A stretch of 64,000 nucleotides of DNA from Ophiobolus disseminans (taxonomy: Eukaryota; Ascomycota; Dothideomycetes; Pleosporales; Phaeosphaeriaceae). Position numbers and translations under genes: made by a program. A model generated the notes under the pieces. It was not told where the DNA came from and did not search any database. It was given only the letters and a program-made list of their open reading frames with translations. The stretch covers positions 1,738,933 to 1,802,932 of the forward strand of contig MU006218.1 in NCBI GenBank assembly GCA_010093685.1. The letters run 5' to 3'. Positions 1 to 11,993 of this stretch are shown here, one piece after another (position 1 is the stretch's first letter; every line of letters starts with the position of its first letter).

Positions 1-465
1 GTAGCCGCAGGCCTTGAAGTGCTCGGTGGTTGGATATGGCAGTGATGACTGAGAATGGGCGTCAGTTGGACTTCCGTACGGCATCGCCCGAAAGATATGT
101 GGCGAGCGAAGCTCGTTTTGCGTGACGTTGCTGGAGCCAGATGCCGATGTCCGATCTGGTGAGACGTTACGATAGCAGTCTGCTGACGGCCACTGCTCGT
201 ACGGTCGCCGCTCGACGGGGAAAGTGGCATGGAGGACGCCATGCGTGATCGGATACTGATCGTGCATGAAACGTTCCATTGGTGGCATGCTCACTGTGCC
301 ATGGTCGAGCTCGTCAAAGTACATTGCATCATCCGAATGGAAGTGCACGTCTTGCTGTTTGTAGGAAGGCATGTAATAGTGCTCTGAACCCCAACCAGTA
401 TATCGTGGTTCCTCCATGTTGATCTGTGGCAGGTCCACAAACTGGTGGGAAGACATGGCAAGCAT
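1..465 (-). CDS. N-terminal part of an unidentified protein, cut by the left window edge
   Basis: Read from 465 down to 1 on the minus strand, the frame stays open for 155 codons and leaves the window without a stop. The start is ATG at 465, or the in-frame ATG at 456 (MSSHQFVDLPQ...). The visible part is hydrophilic, rich in Tyr, His, Met, Ser and Pro, with no membrane segment or signal peptide. This composition resembles the disordered N-terminus of fungal transcription factors, but no DNA-binding domain is inside the window, so the function is open. A GTAAGA donor at 533 and a CAG acceptor at 486 would remove 48 bases just upstream. Splicing there does not join an upstream coding frame to the ATG frame, so it would be a leader intron. 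Confidence 0.6.
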   Translation of the reverse strand, partial: MLAMSSHQFVDLPQINMEEPRYTGWGSEHYYMPSYKQQDVHFHSDDAMYFDELDHGTVSMPPMERFMHDQYPITHGVLHATFPVERRPYEQWPSADCYRNVSPDRTSASGSSNVTQNELRSPHIFRAMPYGSPTDAHSQSSLPYPTTEHFKACGY

Positions 466-533
466 TGGATGGTTGAATAGTCGAGCTGATGGTGGATGTT
501 AGTTTGGAACTCGCGTGTCGGTACTCGTCTTAC

Positions 534-2203
534 CTCAATAGTTTGTGACTTTGGTCTATCTGGCCCTTGATCGTTGGCGGAGGTCGGGTAGAAGTAGGCC
601 GCGAACTCAATCCGAGTCAAGATGTGGGAAAAAACAAATGTGGCTGTGCCAATCTTAGAGGCAGCAAGATATAATTTCGAACTCTTGCACTGCCCTCAAT
701 GTCGGTATGGTGTACCCCCATTTCTTGTCCCCATCCCGAATCCCTTTATGATTGATACTCACAGCAGAGCCGCATGGCCTACCCAATCAGAACGCGTGTG
801 CACGACCCATACTTGGCTGCATTGACCCCTGACAAGATTGCTCTCACCGGTGGGCCCCTCGCTTGGGCTTGACAGCCAGAACAGCCACCACTGACCATAC
901 GTGGGCGTCTAGCTCTGGCCGCAGCACATTGGGTTAAAGCCCCAGACGAAGCCCCAGAAAGAAAAGTAATTACGCCATGAATGCGGTAGATCGCAACCAT
1001 TTCGCAGCACGCTCCGAGCTTCGTGCAGTTTGGCGCACTCAGCGGATATGAAAGGATTCGGCAATGTGCTCATGGAATGACCTGGAGATTTATGCAGGGC
1101 TGTCGCAAGCTTTGTACTGCTGTTGCACCTTGTTGGGATGATCTTTGCCTGAGGGTGACCCGAGTATTTTGTGCCTGCTAGCGGGTAGGTGTGTTCACCG
1201 TTGGGACGATTAGCACGAGCAAAAGGCATGATGAAGCGAGTCGTCTCTCTTTGGATAGCGATAGCTTCATCTGGAGGCCGGTCATGGCAGGGCTTACATT
1301 GCTGTTCCCGCACCTGCATAGACGTGCCTGGCCGTTCAGGCCTCAACCGCGGAACCGAATGGTTGGTTGAGCCACTGGTGTGTGCGGAAGCTGTAGTAAA
1401 CCCTCGTTCGATTGGCGAGCAGGACCTCTCAATGGGGCGCATTTGGTAGTCGACTATGCTCTAATTAGGCAGCGAGGCAGCTAAACAGGGCGGAGCATCT
1501 ACTCAAGCTAGTCGTACTTTCTTCAACGGGCACTGGATGTGAGCTGGCAGCGTATCCATCAGTGAGTGGTAAAGTACGTCAAAACCTTAGTCGTGCGCGG
1601 CCGATCAATTGCTCCGGTCATTCATCGAGGGTCGAGGCGTCGGGGCGCATTGGGGGCGGTACGAGCCGTACAGTTGTCGAAGAGGAAACATCAGCGAGGT
1701 GGCGGGGAAGTGGAGGACTCCCGGAGGCGTTGTGCCGTCCCAAGTTGAGCAACCACTGCCATTCCTTACCCCTGCATCGGCGCTGGACGAGTTCGTCTTC
1801 ACGCATTTGCTGTCGAGTAAAGCCAGATTCTCCGGCGGCTCTGCGCCGAAGTTTGCTGGACAAAGATTCGTCATTATCAATTTCGCTGCAGTGTTTGCGC
1901 ATGTGTGTCAGCTATCATTCTGCCCCCGCAGATCCCTAGGATGCATTCGACATCGTACCACACTGCCACATGTACCACATCACCGGGTCGAGGTGTCATA
2001 GAAATTGCTATCTTTTCCACCGGCTGTACGGGTCAGACGCCCCTGCATGGCCGCCTGCGCGGGATGATACTTCGTATCATCCTCCATTTAGAACTGGAAA
2101 TGCGCCATCCATTTAGATGGCTGTATTCTACGCAGTACATCCTCGACGTCTACGCAGCGCGCTCGTGCTTGTCTCAAGCTTGACGCCATCAGCGCGTTGA
2201 CTC
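534..2203. other. Intergenic region, no supported gene
   Basis: Only short, mutually overlapping open frames are present, none with protein-like composition or splice-linked extension. The left part (to about 900) should hold the leader and promoter of the minus-strand gene ending at 465. A CCAATCA motif lies at 783-789, about 320 bases upstream of that start. I see nothing recognisable between about 900 and 2203. Confidence 0.5.
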
Positions 2204-3463
2204 TCATGCAGCAAATTTGGCCACTAGACGCTCCTCGATACCCTCGAGGATCCATTGGTGGTCCAGCACCTCCAAATTCTCGGCCTCATTCAAGAACAGC
2301 TTATCAGGATCCTGCTCGGGTCCCATCATACCTGCACCTGGGTTTGACATGGCCATCTGCTGCGTCACCTGGTTGGCAGCTGGAAGTGGCGTTGTCAGCT
2401 CGGAGAGAATATTCGCATACAAAGAATACGTACCGTTGTTACTGCCCAGGATAAAATTGTAGACGGGCTGGAGCCCGAAGAGGGTGAGAAAGTACCAGGA
2501 CAAACTTGACACCCATCTGACATCTAGGTCACGAGTGCCAACTCCCGACTGCAGCATTGACTTGAATTGTGGCGTCAATGGGAAGGGTAACTTCACTGTG
2601 GAGCAACAGCGGTTAGCGAAGAACCGAATGTCATAGCTCAAGGAGGTCGCTGGAGTTGCTCGCTCCGTAGCAGACGCTCTAGGCATCGGAAGCATAAGAG
2701 CGGCGCAGATCCGCAGCCACAGCTCGCTTCCTGTAGTCGCTAGACCCACGGCAACGTGAAATGGGCGCCTCCACCGGCACCGTACGGCATTCGGCTCGGA
2801 AGAAGCAATGTCGAGGGTAGATCAAGCAACCGATAGCAGTCTTCCTCTAGCCGCCTGGTACGTGTGATGTCTACCACAAGCGAACAGGTGTGCAAAGGCG
2901 CGTAAAGCAAAGATGGACTTACTAATCACAAAGCCCGAAAAGAAAGCGTTGATCCAGCCCATGATCAGACTCTGCGGAACCATCATAGCCATGTTCCCCT
3001 TCATCATGCCCATCATGCCTTCCATTGCCGCCGGGTCGCTCATGGGGTTCGGTCTGGGCTTGCCCCTCGACTCTGGGTCGGCCAGGAACTTGCCCTCCTG
3101 GTAGGCCTGCACCATGTAGGCCTTGCGTGCTTGGAAGGAGGATGGAGAAAGGACGTTTGCGTTTGTGCGCAGATTGACGCCGCGGACAAGGGAGCGCTGT
3201 TGGCGGATCTTGGGCAGGTCTTGTTTCTTGGGCGTGGTTTGGAGGAGTGTCATTGCGTAGTGGCGGAGGATGCCGGTGAGGATCTGTATATGCTGTTAGA
3301 ACAGTGCTTTGCATGCAGTGAGGTCAGCATACCATGACCACCGTGATGGGGAGCAATATCCACCAGCTGCGAAAACATTAGTGATGCCATGTACCATCCG
3401 TTGCAGGCCCACATACAACAGGGCGGGATCCCTATGGATCGTCTGCACCACGGGCTGTGCCAT
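2204..3463 (-). CDS. EMC3: ER membrane protein complex subunit 3
   Basis: EMC3 is a YidC/Oxa1-superfamily core subunit of the ER membrane complex, which inserts transmembrane segments of client proteins. Five exons: 3463-3417, 3366-3333, 3283-2923, 2595-2434 and 2379-2204, giving 259 residues, the normal family length. Exon 1 ends at a GTATGT donor, and joining it to exon 2 gives the family-typical DPALF-WW-ILLPITVVM first membrane segment. The middle holds the basic loop after LLQTTPKK, the Met-rich stretch MMGMMKGNMAMM, and membrane segments at QSLIMGWINAFFSGFV and WVSSLSWYFLTLFGL. The C-terminus is a cytosolic acidic tail. Intron 4 (2433-2380) is 54 bases, in frame and without stops, so unspliced RNA would encode 18 extra residues. 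Intron 3 (327 bases) is unusually long. The gene is divergent from SPC2. Confidence 0.93.
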
Positions 3464-3739
3464 CGTGCCGGTATTGAACGAGATGGGCGCGTCGAGAGGG
3501 GGTGAGGAGTGGTGGTGAGGCTGCGGTGCCTGATGGTGCCGACGAAGTGAAGCTCGAGTGCATGCGGCGGAATTGCGGGCGATGCGCGAACCACCGACGA
3601 CCAGGGTCCGCCCGCGCCTTCCCTGAGTGGACACCTTTCCACCACCAGAGCACCACCGACATCTTGAAGAGCTTGGAGCTCCACTATCACACACTTCTTT
3701 TTTCAGGTCACAAACTCGTCAACATATACACAAATCAAA
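3464..3739. promoter_or_regulatory. Shared divergent promoter of EMC3 and SPC2
   Basis: The two ATG codons lie 276 bases apart on opposite strands, so both transcripts must start inside this interval. No clear TATA box is visible. The side next to SPC2 is rich in CA and A (3715-3739), as expected for a leader just before the start codon. Co-regulation of the two ER genes is inferred from geometry only. Confidence 0.5.
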
Positions 3740-4546
3740 ATGTCTGCAACAACAAAAATCGCAGTCCACTCGCTGTCAGGTATGCGCTCAGGACATGCTA
3801 CTCCTCTAGGCATGCTAACAATGTCGCAGACCTCAAAAACACCACCGACGACGCTCTCCCAAACTACCTCCACTCCCTCAAGTTCAAGCAAATCCACACA
3901 CAGACCGACATCCGCCTGGTCTTCGGCTACGTGGCCGTTGCAATCGCCGGCGCACTCTTCTACTTTGACTGGAAGTTTGGCTGGGAAGCCTCAAAACCAT
4001 ACACGGCGCCGGCAGTTGTGGCCTACTTCCTACTTAACGGCGCATTCTCGTACTGGCTATGGTTTGTGGAAAAGGGCGTGGTGTATGAGGGCGAGGGAAA
4101 GACGGGGCGGGTGAGTTCACCGACAAATGACAGTTGTAGTGACTACCACATACTAATAGATGTAGGTCCGCATATCCTCCCACACCAAGAAACACATCCC
4201 CATCTACGAGTGCGACGTCGTCTTCACGCCCACCGGCACCTCCCTCGCCCAGACAGTACACATCCGCGCACCCATGACCCGCTGGTTCACCGCTGACGGC
4301 TTCTTCACCGCGAAACCCTTCCAGCAGTGGCTCGCCTCGGAGGTGCCCGTCATCGGCGCCGCAGACCCGAACAACGTCGTCGAGGAGATTGGCAGGGGGA
4401 GCGGTGCAGATATTGGCGCGGCCCCGGGACAGAACCAGTTTACTGTCAACAGCGAAAATGCGGCGGAGATATTGGAGCATCTCAAGGCGAGTGGTGCGAA
4501 TATCACGGGCGCGACGGGCGGAAGTGGGAGAAGGAGAAAGGCTTGA
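3740..4546 (+). CDS. SPC2: Signal peptidase complex subunit 2 (SPC25/SPCS2 family)
   Basis: This non-catalytic subunit of the ER signal peptidase complex helps cleavage and contacts the translocon. Three exons: 3740-3779, 3830-4110 and 4166-4546, giving 233 residues, close to the animal protein. The introns have a GTATGC donor with GCTAACAATGTCGCAG end, and a GTGAGT donor with TACTAAT branch point. After a short cytosolic N-terminus come two membrane segments (about residues 53-73 and 81-99: LVFGYVAVAIAGALFYFDW and APAVVAYFLLNGAFSYWLWF) separated by a short lumenal turn. The cytosolic C-terminal domain contains the family-typical YECDVVFTPTGT and APMTRWFTADGFF blocks. The tail after about residue 180 is low-complexity and ends in basic residues. 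It shares a promoter with EMC3. Confidence 0.9.
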
Positions 4547-4756
4547 GTTGGTGATACTGAAGAGTGTTCGGTGCATAGGAAAACAAGACGTATCATGGAT
4601 AAGATGGGTTCTCGGTACCTGATGATGCTATATGTGGTGTAACCAATGCTATGCAAACAACGCCGTCAAATGCAATACGATGCGTAAGCCCATTGCCCCT
4701 TCATAAGTCGTAAGCTCCGTAGCAATTTTCACAACACGCCTCTAACGGTCCAACCC

Positions 4757-5908
4757 CTATTCCATCTCCCGCTCGAGTAGCGGCAACACGTCCAACTCTC
4801 TCTTGATGATCCTCTCAAACTCCTCCCTATCAATGCCCGAGGCCTTCGCCAGCCGGAAGAGGCTCTTGATGTCGGTGCTAATGTGTTGTTTGATGGCGAT
4901 CTCTGCCTGGCTGTAGTTCTCCGCTTTCCGCTCCAGCCTTTCTACAGAGTTTGTCGAGGCGGACGATGAGGGTCGAGGGTGGCTCAGCGCCGAGAAGTCG
5001 TCCTGGTGGATGGCCTCCGTGTCAGACGGGTGTGCGGGCGGCATTGACGAGTCGTAGCCGTTGGGGCTCAGGTTCGATGTCTCGAGGGGCGCAATCTGCA
5101 TGTCGCGGGTGTAGTTCAGTGTGTTGCCGTTCAGCGTCGACTCGCCAGCGGCGGGGTTCTCCTCGTCTGGGTCGTGGGCGTCGAGTGCGGGCTGCACCTC
5201 GGATGCATATCGCGCAAAGTACTCGAGCTCTGACTGTGTTGGCCCGACTTGTGTTCGGCCGCTCATGGGCGCGGGTGACCGCTTTAGTTGGGGTGTCTGT
5301 CCTGGTGTCCTGTCGTAGGCCGCCCAGTACGAATCATCGTCGTCCTCCTCGGCCTTTACCGGCTCTGGCTGCGATACTGCAGGCTGGGAAGTGACCCCGT
5401 TGCTCTTGACCGTCTTCCGGCGAAACCCCGCCTCATTCGCCTCGCTCATGCTGGCGAACCACTGGGTGCCGTCGTCGGAGTCTTGTATGCCCCTCAGCTC
5501 AGCGAGGAGCCACCGGCTGCCGCTCTCTCCGCCTGTGCACCACAGATATGTGGGAATGAGGCCGAACTCGCCCAACTCCAAGCGCGCATGTAGGGTCTCG
5601 GGGTCCGACCTTCGGTACATGATCTGTTCTGGCCCTTCTACCTCGATTTCGCCCGAGGCAGGATGGGGCTCGACATTAATTGTCTCAATGACTTGCGGCA
5701 GTCGCGACCCCGCTTCCCTGTCCCAGCACAGTAGCGACAGCCAGTCATTGGACGCGAGAAGCTGCAACCGTTGGCGGAGGATTGGCGAGAGGAGAGGGAG
5801 CAGTCCCGGGGGTGCTTCTTTTGCGATGCTGGCTGTCGACAGACAGGCTAGGAGGGGAGGCAGAAGCTCCCTCGAGTCGGGCTGTGGGATGGCCGTAATT
5901 CCTGGCAT
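4757..5908 (-). CDS. Conserved fungal protein of unknown function
   Basis: A single-exon gene of 383 residues. The start is ATG at 5908; a GTG codon directly upstream is in frame but is not a eukaryotic start. The N-terminal half (to about residue 165) looks folded: hydrophobic helices around PLLACLSTASIA and LLPLLSPILRQRLQLL, then DWLSLLCWD and a Trp-rich stretch with YLWCTGG and RWLLAEL. The middle (about 185-320) is acidic and disordered, with EEDDDDSYWAAYD. The last 60 residues are predicted helical and highly charged (SVERLERKAENYSQAEIAI onward). There is no signal peptide, membrane segment or catalytic motif I can name. The layout fits a fungal-specific adaptor-like protein, but I cannot assign a function. 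Confidence 0.75.
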   Translation of the reverse strand: MPGITAIPQPDSRELLPPLLACLSTASIAKEAPPGLLPLLSPILRQRLQLLASNDWLSLLCWDREAGSRLPQVIETINVEPHPASGEIEVEGPEQIMYRRSDPETLHARLELGEFGLIPTYLWCTGGESGSRWLLAELRGIQDSDDGTQWFASMSEANEAGFRRKTVKSNGVTSQPAVSQPEPVKAEEDDDDSYWAAYDRTPGQTPQLKRSPAPMSGRTQVGPTQSELEYFARYASEVQPALDAHDPDEENPAAGESTLNGNTLNYTRDMQIAPLETSNLSPNGYDSSMPPAHPSDTEAIHQDDFSALSHPRPSSSASTNSVERLERKAENYSQAEIAIKQHISTDIKSLFRLAKASGIDREEFERIIKRELDVLPLLEREME

Positions 5909-8114
5909 CACGGCTTTGTGTGTGGGAGGGTGGTGAAGAGGGAAAGTGCAGTCCTCGGTCTGAAGGCGTGGATGGTGCTGAGCTGGGACCGTGATACTGT
6001 CACATGCATGCGGGAGTCGACTTTTTTACGGACATGGGTAGGACACGATGTAAGCAACGAGAGGAGCGCAAGAAGTGCGAGGAATATAAAGAGGTTGGAA
6101 GCCAGCAAGCGCGTTCCATGGTCCATAGTTACGGCCAAACGCTTCGAATGTCTCTCGGAGCGTGACCCATTTCCTTTGGACCGGCCAGAGGGTCCAGCTC
6201 GAGATGGCTACCCGCGGGAAAACTCACCCTACTTTGTACTATGTCCGTTACGGCAATATTAATCCACAAGCACGTGCCGCCTCAACTGCCGCACCAAAAC
6301 TCGCATCTCTGAATGCTGTTCGCCAACAGTTGCACTGGACACACATGACTGCACTTCAATGTGGCTGTGATGTCATCTTCACTGTTCGCTAGAAGCGGCC
6401 CCAGCCTGAGGATCCGTCCTGACCTGAAACGACCCCGGGAGGCAGTGCCTGATCGACCTGATCGCATCTCAAACAGCCCTGCCATCTCCACCATTCTCCA
6501 CGAGAGTTTGGAGTAGCGTATGGTCTTGATCGAGAGAAGTCGGCATGTCGCTCGAAGCTCTCCTCGTGCGAGATGCCTGCAGCCACCAACGGACATCAAA
6601 CATCAACGTTCGGGCTACTAGCATTTCTCTTCATGCCCGGCCTGGTCATGGGTCATCATCGCAGTCAGCGTTACTCCCAGCACAGCTATATTAACCCAGT
6701 CCATGGATCAGTGCTCCACACCAATTTGTGCTGTTGTCGAGGCAGATCTTGGTGAGACTATTTTGAGAGAACTAGTCGCAAATGCTAATGCGTCCAAGAG
6801 AGTGCCCTTAGAGAGAACATCACCAAGATGCCATCACAGACCAGACCATCACCGGACAGCCCCACTAACGTCCGGCAGTCTATCCGGCAGCGCTCGATGA
6901 TCTTGAAACCGTGTGCTCAGGCACCCTTCCCGCACGTGGCTGATGAAGCTCGGGTCTCATCGTTGGGGTGGCTGAAGCCTGAAGGGCCGACGCAACGAGC
7001 TCACGACCATCCCTAAGGCAAGTGCTAAAAAACACATTCAAGCATTCGGCAACGGCAATCTCCTCCCTGTTTCAATCATCTCCATATAGTGACAGCAAGA
7101 TGATACTAGCAAGCATTGCGGACTGGACGCTTGGCTGGCCTTTATATAGCACCCTCGGGATCGGCTGCTACACTTAAGCGCCAGCTTGCGCAGGCGAGCA
7201 CCGAGTGCTGTAAACACGTCTCTTGAATAGAAGTCGACGGTGCAAAAGTGCTCATCGCAGTATGACGACGAAGAATGTCTGTATAAATCGAGTAGAGTTG
7301 CAGCATCGGACGGATATGATACCCAGCTACAAGCATAGCCACTCGCCCTGTCCCGCTTCAGGGCTGTGCTGTGTATCAAGCCTGCCAAGAGCCGTCGCAC
7401 AACAACTGTGAATCTGCCTCGAGTCTTCAATCAAGCTCGGAACTCCCGTGTCACTGTCGCGCTTGTTTTCGACAAGCTGCGCTGCTCTCTTTACTCTCGC
7501 CATATTCCGGACGAGACTGCGCCCGCGTTGTTTCGAGCCCGCGAAGACGGCCAACCTTGGCGTTCAGCCCTCCCACCCCCGGTCTGACAGTTCTGGACAT
7601 CTTGGGAAATCAGCCTGACCGGCGGTGCCTTCACTTTCTCCCTCGTTGCTGCGGCTTGCCACCATCGTCCACTACGCATTCCACGCCGTTCCCGCCAACC
7701 AAGCTACCCACTGTTACCCTTTGCTGTTGTTCGCGCGCGTTACCCTAGTTTCCGCTTGCGACCCACTGCAACTTGTCAACTTCGTGGAGAACCGGCACTG
7801 CCTTTGCCCTGGCAATTCGCAACATCTGCGAGGCAGATCGCACACGACCAACGGCCATCTTCTGACGTCCCTCGCCTCCCACGCTGCCATCTATCCCCGC
7901 GCAGCTCGACCTGCCGCATCATATTTCCGGTTGTTTCCTCTGTCTGGTCTGCCTGGCTCCCGCATAGCTCCCACTCCACGCCGCCAGGCAGCATTATGCA
8001 TCCCTAAGCAGCAGAACACGAAGTCACGTTACCTACCACTTTGGACCTAATTCACGCTACTTCTTCCATCCTCGCTTCCAAGCCCGTTTCGAGTCTGCCT
8101 TCTGGCGACTCTGC
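5909..8114. other. Intergenic region and leader of the zinc-finger gene at 8115
   Basis: About 2.2 kb without a supportable gene. From about 7430 the plus strand becomes pyrimidine-rich, the usual look of a fungal promoter and leader before the ATG at 8115. Short open frames at 6573-6755 and 7371-8050 have compositions typical of chance frames; some may act as upstream open reading frames in the zinc-finger mRNA. Confidence 0.45.
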
Positions 8115-11100
8115 ATGAGTCCAGGGACGATGAACGCGGTCGACGCCAATGCACAGCCATTCAATGGCCAGCGGCGCCAACAGCGCCACCCTCAGGATGC
8201 ACCTCCTCATCCCTACGCGTCTATACCGGCCACAGGAAACTTCTTCATAGCAGACACCCAAGGCGCGTTTACATTCTCTGCCGAACCCTCTTCCATGATG
8301 TACGATGGTTCCTTGACTACTCTCCCCACCTCCAGCACCGGGCAAGAGTCTGTCTATACTCCTAATATTGGCTCCTCTATTGATTCTTCATTGCACCCGG
8401 ACATGGTCAATTACTCGTACCCGCCTGCACATGGTTACGCACAGATGCATAACTACAGTCTGTCGCCCGGCTCCTACAACGGCAACGGACAAAACATATC
8501 GCCTTCGCATTCCGCAGAACACCTGAGTCCGGAAGGTGGCTACATGAGTGACCCAAGCATCCAAGACTTGAGTGCCTACACAACGCCAAATTTTATTCCG
8601 CAGCAGCTAGATGACACACTAGCCGGTTTTACCATCTCGGACAACGATCCGACCTACTCCACGTTCCAAGGCAGCATGAACATGTCGCAGCTGACCTCAG
8701 GCACCCTAAATATGTTCAATGCCCAACCAGCAACGCTGCCAAACAACGTACCGCGAGACCTCCATCAACAATTGCTATCGCCTTCCCAGACCAACAATTC
8801 CAGTCCAGTCGTAGGCAACGACAGTTCTGCCTTCCCTACGATGCACTATACTGGGCCGTACGAAACTTCCACTCCCCCACAACAGACTGCTCAAATACCG
8901 CATTCAACGCCAGTCAAGCAAACTCAGAGTCCAGCGCTCACAAACAGTCCCGGCAATTTGCCAATACGACCACTTGCGCGACACTTGACGAGTCCAATTG
9001 TTCGTGTGGAGCATTATAACAGGGAGGGGTCGCCCTCGCGATCCGACAATAGCAGACCCCTCAGCAAGAGAAGTCACGGTAGCCGCCGCTCAGCGAATCA
9101 TCTCTCTCCTTATCCGCAAGACGACTCCACCGATGAGGAGGAGGAAAGCCGTGAGTATGTCCGAGTTCAGCCCGTGGTGCGCAGCCACGAGCGTAACGAG
9201 GATGGTTCTTGGCAAGCGGCAGGCGGGTCCGGCCAAGCTGGTCTTAGTCCTGACGACCGTCGGGCAATGGGAGACGCATGGGTGCCGAGCATTGGGGAGA
9301 TGGTTGAGCAGCATGCGAAACAAGAGAAGAAGCTTGAAGTGCAGGAGTGGCTGACGAAAAGCGAGGTTGGCAGCGAGGCAGGAGACGTCGGGTCCTCTAA
9401 CAATCTCCTAGTGCCTCATACTGGCCGGCGTCGGGCCAAGAGCACAAACGACATGCACCGCCGCGGTCCACAGGCCAATTTCGGTCTCGGTGTCCGCACC
9501 AATTTCACTCAGTTCAGTGACGCCAGAATACCAGGGCCTGGGGTATACATCGATGAACGGAGCGAATATGACGACTACGACGATGACGATGATGACTTAG
9601 CTGAACCTGAATCTCCTCCCGCGGCCATCGATGTCCAGGCCAGCCAGGACGAGAGCTCTTACTTTCCTCCTACGAAAGAATCAATGTCGATCCTCGGTGC
9701 CATTGTGCGCCCTTGGGTAGATGGACCATCTCAATCACCGACCCCATCCACACGCTATCAACCTCCTACCTCGAACGCGGCAATGGCGCGTTTCTGGCTA
9801 CGGGCCAAAGACGTTGAGTCAGCGTCGCTTGCGGCCACCGTTGGTTCACGCCGGTTGAGTGAATCCGATCTTGGTAGCATTCGTGCCTCTCCTGGTATTG
9901 CCAGGTTGATCGAGCCTGATCCGAAGAAACAAAAGGACCGGCAACGCCGTCCCAGCTTCTTGGACAACCTTCTACCCAAGCGAGCGCCCAGCAATCTTCT
10001 CAAACGCAAGGGGAGCATACCTGTGCAGCAATCATCCGATACGGGATCCGACAAGTCAAAAGAACCTGTCATTGAGAAGCCAAAGCGCATCGGCAGCTGG
10101 GGTCGGCCCAAATCCCCGAGGGTGGATACCAACTTGAGTAACCATAGTAGGGACGGGGGGCCTCCCAGCGCCAATGGATTGTCGGCCAATGCTGGCTCAT
10201 GGGGCAGGAACATTATCAAGCGCAGTAGGAGTAGGAGTGATATCGGAAAGTCTCCTGGATTGAAGGAGCTCATGACGCAACATGGAGGTCCGCCGATGCC
10301 AATGCTGGCCTCGCCACTCGCAGAGACCGAAGCGACCAAGCCGTCTGCTCACCCAAGTCCTGCCGGAGATGAAGACGATGAAGAGCAGGAAGCTGTCAAG
10401 ATGGACCTCAACGTTCGTTCAGACCCAATCATTCCGACCTATGAAGGATTCAGAACCCACTCTCGTCAACTGAATCCACGCCTAGCAGATTTCATGGTCG
10501 AGCGAATAACCCAAGAACAAATGCGAAGATACAAGCGGCTGCTAGAATTCCGAGTCAAGCACATGAATGCAGTCAAGCATAGGAACTGCGCGTCTGCAGA
10601 GTTTTGCACAGATCTCGGCGGTGAAGCCAAACAGCTACCTCCACGTGCGGGGAACAAAGATCCAGATGCACCCTTCATCGGCTTTCAGGTCACTGCACCG
10701 GGCGGTTCGGATGACGACGGCGAGCCTGCTCCCGAAGGCACCGTGCAGTCCGCCCAATTCCCATCAGGCGTTCCCTTGCCTCCTGTAAAACGACTTCCTG
10801 CAGAGTTCGAGTGTCCACTGTGCTTCAAAGTCAAGAAGTTCTACAAGCCGTCGGACTGGACGAAGCACGTACACGAAGATGTTCAGCCATTCACTTGTAC
10901 TTTTCCGAACTGTGGCGAGCCAAAGTCTTTCAAGCGTAAGGCTGACTGGGTTCGACACGAGAACGAACGACACCGACAGCTGGAGAACTGGACTTGTCAG
11001 ATCGCCGATTGCAACCATACGTGCTACCGCAAAGACAACTTCGTCCAGCATCTTGTCCGAGAGCACAAGATTGCCGAGCCACGGCAACGCACAGGACGAG

Positions 11101-11993
11101 CAAGCAACAAAGATGTACCGGCTGCGGATCAAGGTACGTCGCCGTTCACATATCTGGTCACACGACGCTAACGTAGTTTAGATGACATATGGGCGATCGT
11201 CGAGAGGTGTCGTCGTGACACCACGAAGCAGCCAAAGGACGAGCCCTGCCGTTTTTGCGGTAACATTTGCGTCAGCTGGAAGAAGTTGACTGTCCACTTG
11301 GCGAAACACATGGAACAGATTAGCATGCCCATCCTAACCCTCGTGGAGCAGAAGCAGCTCAATGCGGATAGCATCATCAGTCCTGTCGTGGAGATGCCAG
11401 AGAGTCGCAAGCTGTCCCTAACTCCCAACCGATCGCCGATTGACAATTCGTCGCGATACAACGCCAGCTCCACCCTTGCTCCAGGGATCGATCCATACGG
11501 TCAATATCCGCAGGATGCAAAGCCTGAGGTAGCATCTAGCGTGATGCACACATATCCTCCACCACAGATGGTGCCATACAAAGGCCAGCAGCCCGCTCCG
11601 GTCAGTAGTGGCTATGCAGCATATGCCGCAAGCCAGGGCCAGAATTACACGAACCAAACATATCCGGGTCTGCAGCAGTCTTCAAAACCACACAATGGCT
11701 ACGCGAATGGGCTGCAGATCCCTAACCAGCCCTATGCGAATGGGCAATATGGGGCGGCTGCAGTGTCAGCAGTCCAACAACAACAAGCCATGTACACGGA
11801 CTCGCCTGTTGATTCGACGGCTTTCCCCAACTACTACACACAAGAACCCCAAAACCTTACGAATGATGTATCTGGTATGGGCTATGACACCACGAATGGA
11901 ATGCAGTACCAACAGCCACCGCCACCGCAGGGCACCTACCAGGCCATGGCATATCTGAACACGCAGCACAATTATCAGTATCAGGGACAATAG
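8115..11993 (+). CDS. Large C2H2 zinc-finger protein (candidate transcription factor)
   Basis: Two exons, 8115-11133 and 11182-11993, joined across a 48-base intron (GTACGT donor, GACGCTAACGTAGTTTAG end), encode 1276 residues. The first 890 residues are disordered: Ser/Pro/Gln/Asn-rich to about 330, an acidic stretch near 485-500 (YDDYDDDDDDLAEPE), then basic patches. Classical fingers start near residue 897: ECPLCFKVKKFY...H-V-H, FTCTFPNCGEPKSFKRKADW...H, and WTCQIADCNHTCYRKDNF...H. A fourth (CRFCGNICVSWKKLTVHL) lies just after the intron. The C-terminus is Gln/Tyr/Pro-rich and resembles an activation domain. DNA binding and nuclear location are inferred from the fingers; target genes are unknown. 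The next gene shows a similar finger arrangement. Confidence 0.88.

Noticed and set aside
1562..2183. Cluster of overlapping open frames on both strands
   Set aside because: Five frames overlap the same bases with no splice support or recognisable residues; typical of GC-rich noncoding DNA.
6573..6755. 60-residue frame with a hydrophobic N-terminus (FGLLAFLFMPGLVMG), possible secreted peptide
   Set aside because: No protein-like continuation, no Cys pattern and a weak start context; the hydrophobic run alone is not enough.
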